DNA from: Cytophagales bacterium
GTDB taxonomy: Bacteria > Bacteroidota > Bacteroidia > Cytophagales > Cyclobacteriaceae
NCBI GenBank assembly: GCA_029262935.1
Contig: JAJCYK010000484.1
Span: 1-5,455 of the forward strand
Reading direction: 5' to 3'
Length of the DNA stretch: 5,455 nucleotides
Shown here: one piece after another, positions 1 to 5,455 of the stretch
Numbering within the stretch: the stretch's first letter is position 1
Layout of the letters: every line of letters starts with the position of its first letter
Notes under the pieces: generated by a model
Database searches by the model: none
What the model saw: only the letters and a program-made list of their open reading frames with translations
What the model was told of the DNA's origin: nothing
Translations under genes and position numbers: made by a program

Positions 1-27
1 ATATTTTCATATTCAATTGCTCACTAG

Positions 28-35
28 TATATTTG
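28..35 (+). promoter_or_regulatory. Possible Bacteroidota-type -7 promoter element
   Basis: The bases TATATTTG fit the Bacteroidota -7 consensus TAnnTTTG exactly. The matching upstream element (TTTG or TTG about 17-23 bases away) is poor: only a TTTT run at 4-7 lies at that distance, and the TTG at 17-19 is too close. If it is used, transcription would start near position 40 and leave an AT-rich leader of roughly 75-80 bases before the small gene at 119. In DNA this AT-rich, a chance match is quite possible. Confidence 0.3.
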
Positions 36-118
36 CGTGATTTAGGAAAAAGAAATATAACTTATTTTACTTAATTAAATAGGAAATAAAAATCCCTTTT
101 TAAGGTTAATTGAATCAG

Positions 119-325
119 ATGCTTTCTTTTATACAGTGCTACATTATTCATAAACGAGTGCTATTATACTTCCTGGCCTTGGCCTTGATGCCTATCAATT
201 CGAGCTGTGCAAAAAAAGATTACAATACCATACAAGTAGTTAAACCCAAATCTAAAAAACGCCCTTACAATCCGAGCAAACATAAAGGCCACAAACGTAC
301 AAAAAAAGTACGGGTCCGGAATTAA
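119..325 (+). CDS. Small exported or lipoprotein-like protein with a strongly basic tail
   Basis: I do not recognise this protein. With the ATG at 119 it has 68 residues. A TTG at 110 in the same frame would add three residues and lies closer to the AAGG at 102-105, so the start is uncertain. The N-terminal third has a short charged stretch (HKR) followed by a hydrophobic core (LLYFLALALM) and then INSSCAKK. This could be a loose lipobox with Cys30 as the lipidated residue (-3 position is Asn, which is poor), or a type I signal peptidase site after SCA. The last 27 residues hold 13 Lys/Arg plus 2 His and no acidic residue, ending KKVRVRN. Such a tail could bind an anionic partner such as LPS, nucleic acid or cell-wall polymer, but that is inference. 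It reads in the same direction as the peptidase gene and ends 71 bp before it. An artefactual ORF cannot be excluded, although a signal-like start in frame with a coherent basic tail favours a real gene. Confidence 0.6.
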   Translation: MLSFIQCYIIHKRVLLYFLALALMPINSSCAKKDYNTIQVVKPKSKKRPYNPSKHKGHKRTKKVRVRN

Positions 326-396
326 TTTGTCTGTTTTTCTACTTTTTAAGTCCATCGAAAAATGCCTATCTTTCAACAAATCAGAGGCATGAATTT
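326..396 (+). promoter_or_regulatory. Intergenic leader of the peptidase gene with RBS inside an inverted repeat
   Basis: This spacer starts with a T-rich stretch (326-347) and ends with the purine-rich ribosome binding site AGAGG at 383-387, nine bases before the ATG at 397. A perfect six-base inverted repeat, ATGCCT at 362-367 and AGGCAT at 385-390, has a 17-base loop and overlaps AGAGG by three bases, so the folded RNA could hide part of the site. A second ATG at 389 opens a reading frame that stops after three codons (TGA at 398-400), overlapping the real start. TACTTTTT at 340-347 is one base from the TAnnTTTG -7 consensus but has no good upstream partner. No convincing intrinsic terminator is seen, so read-through from the small upstream gene is possible. 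Confidence 0.4.
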
Positions 397-2739
397 ATGA
401 ATAAGTTTCTTACCCTGTTGGTAGTGCTCAATGTAGCGTTACTAGGGAATCTACAGGCACAGGATTTAGATTTAGAAAACATCATGACCGGGTACCATTG
501 GGTAGGTCATTCTCCTAACAGCGTCCGATGGAGTGTTGACGGTACTTCGATACTTTTCAATTGGAATCCCCAGGATAATGAAAGCGATTCATTGTACCGG
601 GTTGGGGTTTTGGATCACCAGCCACGACCAGTTTCTCGGCAAGAACGCCAGTACCTAGCTAGACAAAGTCCTGAATTAAATCAAAGTAAAACCAAGGCTG
701 TTTATGAGAAGTACGGAGATCTTTTTTTAATTGACCTATCCAGCAGTGTAACCACTCAAATAACGAACACTTTGACGGCATCAAGCAATCCCTATTTTTC
801 TTATAAGGAAGATAAAGTGCTGTATATAGAAGAGCAAAATCTTTTTAGCTGGAATATTGCTACCGGGCAAACATCTCAATTGACTCAATTCTCAAAAGGA
901 GAAAAACCTTCAAAGTCCAAAATATCAAGCAGTGATGATTGGCTAAAAAAGGATCAGTCAATATTTCAGGTTTTGAGCGAAAGAGCGCGAAAAGATTCTC
1001 TTCAAAAAAAGAGGTTAGAGCGGATACGACCAAAACGACCTTTACAAATTTACATAGGAAAGCAATCTGCGAGCTTTATTCGTTTGAGCCCAGATGATCA
1101 GTACGTTACCTATAGGTTAAGCAAAGACCAAGACCCTCCAAACACTCAGGTGATGGACTATGTTACCGAATCAGGTTACGCCAAACCGTTAAGTGCCAGA
1201 CCTAAAGTTGGTAATGCCAACGCAGAGTATAGCTTTAATATTTATGACATTAAAGAGGACACCACTTTCCAAGTCGATCTGTCCGGGTTGGAAGGGATGC
1301 ATGATATAATAAACTTACATGATGGTAGCCGAACAGAAGATCGTACCATAAATAGAAATGCCTTGGTTAATGGGCCTTTTTATTCTGATGATGGTAAACA
1401 AGCAATAATAGAAGTAAGAGCCCTTGATAACAAAGACCGCTGGATTTGCTTGTTGCGTCTGTCAACGGGAGAAGTTGAATTACTGAATCGACAGTCTGAG
1501 GTGGCTTGGATACATGGGCCAGGAATAGGTTATCTGTTCTCCACTCCGGCTCTAGGATGGATGCCTGATAACAAAACCATATGGTATCAATCTGAAGCTA
1601 CCGGCTACAGTCACCTGTACACACTTAATATTCATACTAAAAAATCAAAAGCCCTTACCAGTGGTAATTTTGAAATATACAACCCTGCCTTGTCTTTGGA
1701 TAAATCATTATGGTACTTCACATCTAATGAAACGCACCCCGGTGAGCGGCATTTTTACAAGATGAAGCAAGCTGGCGGTAAGCGCATACAAGTCACTTCC
1801 TTACCCGGCAGAAATGATGTATTACTTTCTCCAGATGAAAAGAATTTAGCCATATTAAATAGCACGGCTATCCAGCCATGGGAGCTTTATCTCATGAATA
1901 ATGAGGACAATGCTATACCCATCCGCATAACCGATTCCCAAACAGACGCTTTTAAGAAATACTCTTGGCGAACTCCGGAATATATTTCCTTCACCGCTCA
2001 AGATGGCGAACAAGTACCAGCGAGATTGTACCAGCCCCAGACAAGTAAGAAAAATGGCGCTGGCATTGTGTTTGTGCATGGAGCAGGGTATTTGCAAAAC
2101 GCCCACAAATGGTGGAGTAGCTACTATCGAGAATACATGTTTCACAACTTACTGGTAGATCAAGGGTACACGGTCATTGACATAGACTATAGGGGAAGCG
2201 CAGGATACGGGAGAGCTTGGAGAACGGGAATTTACCAGTTTATGGGAGGCAAAGATCTTAGTGACCAAATTGATGGAGCTAAATATCTAGTAGAGCAACA
2301 CCAACTTGATCCTAGTCGATTGGGTATTTATGGAGGATCCTACGGAGGATTCATCACTCTAATGGCCATGTTTACTGAACCAGATGTATTTGCCGCGGGT
2401 GCTGCTTTACGTTCGGTTACAGATTGGGCACATTACAACCATCCCTACACCTCAAATATATTGAATCAACCTAAAAGCGACAGCTTAGCCTTCATCAAAA
2501 GTTCGCCAATTTATCACGCACAAGGATTGAAAGGATCTTTGCTCATGCTGCACGGAATGGTTGATCGGAACGTGCAATTTCAAGATGTGGTCCGTCTTTC
2601 CCAAAGGTTGATTGAACTAAAAAAAGAAAATTGGGAGCTTGCCGTATATCCTATGGAAGGGCATGGATTCAGGGAACCAAGTAGTTGGTATGATGAATAC
2701 CGACGTATTTATTTACTATTCGAACAACATTTGAAATAA
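397..2739 (+). CDS. Secreted S9-family serine peptidase (prolyl oligopeptidase/DPP-IV-like)
   Basis: This is a complete 780-residue protein, within the usual 700-800 range for secreted S9 peptidases. Residues 1-22 form a signal peptide ending LQAQ, so it should act in the periplasm or outside the cell. Residues from about 25 to 540 resemble a DPP-IV-type beta-propeller, with repeated SPD/SVDG-type blade motifs and a typical SEATGYSHLY stretch (399-408) and ERHFYKM (450-456). The C-terminal alpha/beta-hydrolase domain carries the whole triad: Ser648 in GGSYGG, Asp723 in HGMVDRNV and His756 in EGHGF. HGAG at 561-564 and DYRGSAGYG are also family hallmarks. Known S9 enzymes cleave short peptides, often after proline. 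The double-Glu motif (DWVYEEE-like) that lets true dipeptidyl peptidases grip a free N-terminus is not visible; a Lys/Arg-rich segment at about 168-212 stands in that part, so exact specificity is open. The ATG at 397 has AGAGG upstream and gives an intact signal peptide. The gene is followed after 5 bp by the gamma-glutamyltransferase gene, which suggests one operon. Confidence 0.95.
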   Translation: MNKFLTLLVVLNVALLGNLQAQDLDLENIMTGYHWVGHSPNSVRWSVDGTSILFNWNPQDNESDSLYRVGVLDHQPRPVSRQERQYLARQSPELNQSKTKAVYEKYGDLFLIDLSSSVTTQITNTLTASSNPYFSYKEDKVLYIEEQNLFSWNIATGQTSQLTQFSKGEKPSKSKISSSDDWLKKDQSIFQVLSERARKDSLQKKRLERIRPKRPLQIYIGKQSASFIRLSPDDQYVTYRLSKDQDPPNTQVMDYVTESGYAKPLSARPKVGNANAEYSFNIYDIKEDTTFQVDLSGLEGMHDIINLHDGSRTEDRTINRNALVNGPFYSDDGKQAIIEVRALDNKDRWICLLRLSTGEVELLNRQSEVAWIHGPGIGYLFSTPALGWMPDNKTIWYQSEATGYSHLYTLNIHTKKSKALTSGNFEIYNPALSLDKSLWYFTSNETHPGERHFYKMKQAGGKRIQVTSLPGRNDVLLSPDEKNLAILNSTAIQPWELYLMNNEDNAIPIRITDSQTDAFKKYSWRTPEYISFTAQDGEQVPARLYQPQTSKKNGAGIVFVHGAGYLQNAHKWWSSYYREYMFHNLLVDQGYTVIDIDYRGSAGYGRAWRTGIYQFMGGKDLSDQIDGAKYLVEQHQLDPSRLGIYGGSYGGFITLMAMFTEPDVFAAGAALRSVTDWAHYNHPYTSNILNQPKSDSLAFIKSSPIYHAQGLKGSLLMLHGMVDRNVQFQDVVRLSQRLIELKKENWELAVYPMEGHGFREPSSWYDEYRRIYLLFEQHLK

Positions 2740-2744
2740 AAGCA

Positions 2745-4460
2745 ATGAATCATCTGCATACATTGATCAAGACATGTTATTTGGTAGCACTGCTGATCCA
2801 GGTAAGCTGCCAATCTGGTCCTGTGGAAGTTAATACGGAAAGAACTTACGGAGTTATGGCAAAAGACGCTGTCGTGAGTACCGCTCATCCCGTGGCAACC
2901 CAAGTGGGTCTTGATATCTTAAAACAAGGTGGCAATGCCTATGATGCAGCTGTGGCCGTACAGTTTGCCTTAGCCGTAGTTTACCCTAGAGCGGGTAACA
3001 TTGGCGGTGGTGGGTTTTTGGTTTATCGAAAATCAAATGGCGAAATTGGTAGTTTGGATTTTCGAGAAAAAGCACCATTTGCTGCCCACAAAGACATGTA
3101 CTTAGATGAAAACGAGGAGGTAATTGAAGATTTGAGCACAAAAGGTCACTTAGCAGCAGGGGTGCCTGGAGCGGTAGATGGTATGATTGAATTGCACAAA
3201 AAACTAGGATCCTTACCTTTTGCACAATTAATACAACCGGCCATCGATATTGCCAACCAAGGCGTGGTCTTAACTAAAAGGGAAGCAGCCAAGTTGAACG
3301 ACCATCAAGATAATTTTAATGAAATAAACGATTACACTACTCATTTTGCAAAAGTATTGCCTTGGAATCACGGGGACACTTTACGTCTTCCTGATTTGGC
3401 CCAAACACTCATGCTCATAAAAGCTAACGGTCGTGCAGGATTTTATGAAGGAACTACGGCAAATCTGATCATTAATGAAATGGAACGAGGTGGTGGGATA
3501 ATTTCTTTAGAGGACCTTAAATCTTATAAATCTGTCTGGAGAGACCCTATAGTTGGCAGCTATCGAGATCATAAAATTATTACCATGGGACCACCCTCCA
3601 GTGGAGGAATTGCTTTATTGCAGCTATTGGCGGGAAGCGAACCTCACGATATTAAGAAATTGGGATTTAATGAAACGACCACCATTCATTTAATGACAGA
3701 ATTGGAACGCAGAGTTTATGCAGACCGTGCTACCCACTTAGGCGACCCGGATTTCTATGATGTGCCACAAGCCATGTTGCTTGACCCGGTATACTTGAAG
3801 GATCGCTTTTCATCTATTTCTTTAGACAAAAAAACTTCTTCTCAAGAAATTAAGGAAGGTGAAGTCGCTCTTATTGAAAGCATAGAAACAACTCATTTCA
3901 GTATTGTAGATGCCTGGGGAAATGCCGCCTCTATAACAACTACATTAAATGGCAGTTTTGGAAGCAAAGTATTGGTTAAAGGAGCCGGCTTTTTACTAAA
4001 TAATGAAATGGATGATTTTAGTGTTAAACCGGGTGTACCCAACATGTTTGGGCTAATTGGTGCAGAGGCCAACGCCATTCAACCCAAAAAACGCATGCTT
4101 AGCTCCATGACCCCAACTATCGTGGAAAAGAATGATTCCCTATATATGGTGGTAGGCACACCAGGTGGAAGTACCATCATAACGTCTGTATATCAAACCC
4201 TATTAAATGTAATTGATCATGACATGACCATGCAAGAAGCCGTAAATGTGGGGAAATTTCATCATCAATGGCTACCTGATCATGTCCTTTACGAATCTGA
4301 TGGTATCGACAGTGCAACCTTAGAAGCACTGCAGCTTATGGGTCATGTAATGAAACCTGTTGACGCTATTGGACGTATGGATTGTATCCTTGTTAACCAA
4401 AACCAATTAGAAGGTGCGTCTGACGGGTTAAGGGGTGATAACACAGCTATGGGTTATTAA
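2745..4460 (+). CDS. ggt: Gamma-glutamyltransferase (glutathione hydrolase), lipoprotein-type
   Basis: This enzyme removes or transfers the gamma-glutamyl group of glutathione and related compounds and is made as a proenzyme that cuts itself into two subunits. The 571-residue length is normal. Thr382, in ETTHFS, matches the E. coli self-cleavage and catalytic Thr391, giving a large subunit up to 381 and a small subunit of 190 residues. Other E. coli active-site positions are present: Arg107 (in LDFREKAP; Arg114), Thr400 (Thr409), Asn402 (Asn411), Glu421 and Asp424 in NNEMDDFS (Gln430, Asp433; Glu also occurs in animal enzymes), Ser453-Ser454 and Gly474-Gly475. The lid loop (PNMFGLIGAEAN) is retained, with Phe435 where E. 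coli has its gate Tyr444. The N-terminus ends in VSC (Cys22), a lipobox-like site, so the enzyme is probably membrane-anchored and faces the periplasm; no acidic run follows the Cys that would suggest surface export. It starts 5 bp after the peptidase gene with no clear Shine-Dalgarno, which fits translational coupling. All key residues are present, so an active enzyme is expected. Confidence 0.96.
   Translation: MNHLHTLIKTCYLVALLIQVSCQSGPVEVNTERTYGVMAKDAVVSTAHPVATQVGLDILKQGGNAYDAAVAVQFALAVVYPRAGNIGGGGFLVYRKSNGEIGSLDFREKAPFAAHKDMYLDENEEVIEDLSTKGHLAAGVPGAVDGMIELHKKLGSLPFAQLIQPAIDIANQGVVLTKREAAKLNDHQDNFNEINDYTTHFAKVLPWNHGDTLRLPDLAQTLMLIKANGRAGFYEGTTANLIINEMERGGGIISLEDLKSYKSVWRDPIVGSYRDHKIITMGPPSSGGIALLQLLAGSEPHDIKKLGFNETTTIHLMTELERRVYADRATHLGDPDFYDVPQAMLLDPVYLKDRFSSISLDKKTSSQEIKEGEVALIESIETTHFSIVDAWGNAASITTTLNGSFGSKVLVKGAGFLLNNEMDDFSVKPGVPNMFGLIGAEANAIQPKKRMLSSMTPTIVEKNDSLYMVVGTPGGSTIITSVYQTLLNVIDHDMTMQEAVNVGKFHHQWLPDHVLYESDGIDSATLEALQLMGHVMKPVDAIGRMDCILVNQNQLEGASDGLRGDNTAMGY
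3569..3584 (+). repeat. 16-nt direct repeat, copy 1 (inside ggt)
   Basis: TCATAAAATTATTACC occurs here and again at 5019-5034. If the match is extended to 3589 and 5039 it covers 21 bases with one mismatch (A against T at the 17th base, then TGGG in both). Here the bases are coding, reading HKIITMG just before the conserved PPSSGG stretch of gamma-glutamyltransferase. The flanks on both sides are unrelated. Confidence 0.6.
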
Positions 4461-4463
4461 CGA

Positions 4464-4470
4464 AGAGGGA
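4464..4470 (+). promoter_or_regulatory. Strong ribosome binding site for the YfiT-like gene
   Basis: AGAGGGA lies in the 14-bp gap after the ggt stop codon, five to six bases before the ATG at 4475. It is the best Shine-Dalgarno sequence in the window and supports that start. The third gene of the cluster can therefore be translated independently of ggt, unlike ggt itself. Confidence 0.6.
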
Positions 4471-4474
4471 ACTT

Positions 4475-5008
4475 ATGGATAAGAATCAACTACAATACCC
4501 AATAGGGCGTTTTAAAGGGCCTTTTAGGATTACTCCGGATGACCGCAAAAATTATATAGCTGAAATTGCCCAGTTGCCTGCACAAATCCGTGAAGCGGTA
4601 GCCGGTCTAGAGAATGAACAATTGGATACTCCTTACCGCACACACGGCTGGACCATTAGACAAGTTGTGCATCATATACCTGATAGTCATCTAAATAGCT
4701 ATGTTAGATTCAAGTGGGCATTAACAGAGTCCGTCCCTATTATAAAAGCGTATGATGAGAAGGACTGGGCATCTTTGCCAGATGCCGCAAACGGACCTAT
4801 AGCAGCTTCATTGAACCTATTGGAAGGACTGCACCAACGTTGGGTTGCACTGTTTAATTCCATGTCTGATACAGATTGGTCCAAATGTTTCGTGCACCCA
4901 GAAACCAATAAAAAGGTGCCGCTGGATTTTAATTTATCCCTTTATGCCTGGCATGGAAAACATCATTTGGCCCATATTGTAAATACCAGGGATATACACG
5001 GATGGTAG
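4475..5008 (+). CDS. YfiT/DinB-family metal-binding protein, putative bacillithiol S-transferase
   Basis: This is a complete 177-residue cytoplasmic protein with no signal peptide. It matches the YfiT (BstA-like) branch of the DinB four-helix-bundle superfamily throughout: N-terminal YPIGRFK, then GWTIRQVVHHIPDSHLNSY (58-76), LYAWHGKHHLAHI (156-168), and length near that of the Bacillus protein. The expected metal site is three histidines, best assigned here as His67, His160 and His164; His66, His163 and His167 are further conserved-looking histidines nearby. Older annotation calls the family putative metal-dependent hydrolase; some members transfer bacillithiol to electrophiles. Many Flavobacteria carry bacillithiol synthesis genes, so that role is plausible, but none are in this window and the substrate is unknown. 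It lies 14 bp after ggt in the same direction and is likely co-transcribed. Together with ggt this hints at thiol or thiol-conjugate metabolism, which is inference. Confidence 0.9.
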   Translation: MDKNQLQYPIGRFKGPFRITPDDRKNYIAEIAQLPAQIREAVAGLENEQLDTPYRTHGWTIRQVVHHIPDSHLNSYVRFKWALTESVPIIKAYDEKDWASLPDAANGPIAASLNLLEGLHQRWVALFNSMSDTDWSKCFVHPETNKKVPLDFNLSLYAWHGKHHLAHIVNTRDIHGW

Positions 5009-5058
5009 CTTAATTATTTCATAAAATTATTACCTTGGGTATTTCCAAAGTAAATCTT
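5009..5058 (+). other. Spacer with imperfect hairpin before the Ig-like gene
   Basis: These 50 AT-rich bases separate the YfiT-like gene from the next gene. An imperfect stem can form between 5031-5038 (TACCTTGG) and 5045-5052 (CCAAAGTA), with one C/A mismatch and a six-base loop. No T-run follows, so it is not a standard intrinsic terminator. TACCTTGG is also one base from the TAnnTTTG -7 consensus but has no upstream TTG partner at the right distance. The AAAG at 5047-5050 is a weak ribosome binding site eight bases before the ATG. Whether the next gene belongs to the same operon cannot be decided from this. Confidence 0.35.
5019..5034 (+). repeat. 16-nt direct repeat, copy 2 (intergenic)
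   Basis: This is the second copy of TCATAAAATTATTACC, exactly 1450 bases downstream of the copy in ggt, and again followed by TGGG after one differing base. Here it is non-coding and overlaps the left arm of the imperfect hairpin before the Ig-like gene. Confidence 0.6.
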
Positions 5059-5455
5059 ATGAAAACCATACGCTTTTCCATTTCCGTTGCTCTGATGCTC
5101 CTGGTAATTACCTCAAATCTAAAGGGGCAAAACAATTCTGTAATTTTAAAAATCGACAAAGAACCGATTGTCCTTCAAGTGGGTGAAACCACCGCTTTAC
5201 AAGTAAAAGCGGTTGGTGAAGACGGATCCGTATTGGAAGATGGTAATGTGTTCTATTCCATGTTAAGAGAACAGGGATTTGTGCCCACCAGCGGAGCATC
5301 TGTAGATACAGTTGGCAATATTACGGGCATATTACCGGGTACTTATAACCTCATTGTAATTCGCCCAGGAGGGAATGGGGAGGCTTTTGCTCGTAAATAC
5401 ATAGAAGTTCAAGTTACCAACAAAGCCATTGCGAAATTGGAATTGGAAGATTTCC
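5059..5455 (+). CDS. Secreted protein with N-terminal Ig-like domain (partial, 3' end missing)
   Basis: The first 132 codons of a longer gene are present; the frame is open to the right edge. Residues 1-23 form a signal peptide (MKTIR, a hydrophobic core, then NLKG before Gln24), so the product is exported. From about residue 28 to 118 the sequence looks like a bacterial Ig-like (Big_2-type) domain: a start such as KIDKEPIVLQVGETTALQV, then GEDGSVLEDG, GASVDTVGNITGILPGTYNLIV and a closing strand near YIEVQVTN. A second, similar unit may begin at about 122 (AIAKLELEDF). These domains usually serve as spacers or binding modules in large surface or secreted proteins and do not reveal the activity, which would lie further downstream. 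The start at 5059 is favoured by the intact signal peptide; only a weak AAAG lies upstream. Confidence 0.85.
   Translation, partial: MKTIRFSISVALMLLVITSNLKGQNNSVILKIDKEPIVLQVGETTALQVKAVGEDGSVLEDGNVFYSMLREQGFVPTSGASVDTVGNITGILPGTYNLIVIRPGGNGEAFARKYIEVQVTNKAIAKLELEDF

Noticed and set aside
296..347. Intrinsic terminator formed by the CGTAC/GTACG hairpin and the following T-rich stretch
   Set aside because: The stem is only five base pairs and lies inside the coding sequence; the nearest T-run starts about 20 bases later and is broken by C, G and A, so it does not fit a normal terminator.
164..379. Minus-strand ORF of 71 codons opposite the small basic protein
   Set aside because: It is almost fully antisense to the small gene and its Phe-rich translation mirrors the Lys codons of the other strand; the plus-strand frame has a coherent signal segment and tail, so it is the better choice.
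1855..2145. Minus-strand ORF of 96 codons opposite the S9 peptidase
   Set aside because: It overlaps a strongly conserved catalytic region of the peptidase, has no family resemblance and no good ribosome binding site; it is a shadow frame.
5031..5052. Imperfect hairpin as transcription terminator after the YfiT-like gene
   Set aside because: The stem has a mismatch and is followed by AATCTT, not a run of T, so termination is not supported; it is kept only as part of the spacer description.
1..5455. Mobile element, CRISPR array, tRNA/rRNA, toxin-antitoxin or phage-defence module
   Set aside because: No transposase, integrase, regularly spaced repeats, clover-leaf structure or recognised defence domain was seen; nearly all sequence after 119 is explained by ordinary enzymes and exported proteins.

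Overview
The window looks like chromosomal DNA of a member of the Bacteroidota, most likely a marine-type Flavobacteriaceae. The signs are moderately AT-rich DNA, ATG starts with weak or variable Shine-Dalgarno sequences, a TAnnTTTG-like promoter element near the left edge, secreted proteins whose signal peptides end in AQ or GQ, Bacteroidota-style lipoproteins, and an exported protein with a bacterial Ig-like domain. Family and habitat are inferred; no marker gene fixes the taxon.

Layout, all on the + strand. Positions 1-118 are an AT-rich leader with one tentative promoter. Positions 119-325 encode a small exported or lipoprotein-like protein with a very basic C-terminal tail and no recognised function. 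After 71 bp containing a purine-rich ribosome binding site inside a short inverted repeat comes a tight three-gene cluster: a secreted S9-family (prolyl oligopeptidase/DPP-IV-like) serine peptidase (397-2739), a complete gamma-glutamyltransferase with a lipoprotein-type signal peptide (2745-4460; 5 bp gap), and a cytoplasmic DinB/YfiT (bacillithiol transferase-like) metal-binding protein (4475-5008; 14 bp gap). After another 50 bp the 5' part of a secreted protein with an N-terminal Ig-like domain begins (5059) and runs off the right edge.

How the genes may work together: two enzymes outside the inner membrane, one cutting peptides and one removing gamma-glutamyl groups from glutathione-like compounds, would release amino acids, including cysteine precursors. 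The third gene belongs to a family linked to low-molecular-weight thiol (bacillithiol) conjugation in the cytoplasm. A peptide and thiol salvage/detoxification operon is a reasonable but untested reading.

I found no mobile element, CRISPR array, tRNA, rRNA or defence system. The window is mostly ordinary metabolic DNA. The items most worth a second look are a 16-nt exact repeat shared by the gamma-glutamyltransferase gene and the last intergenic spacer, the possible occlusion of the peptidase ribosome binding site, and the unusual N-terminal half of the S9 peptidase.
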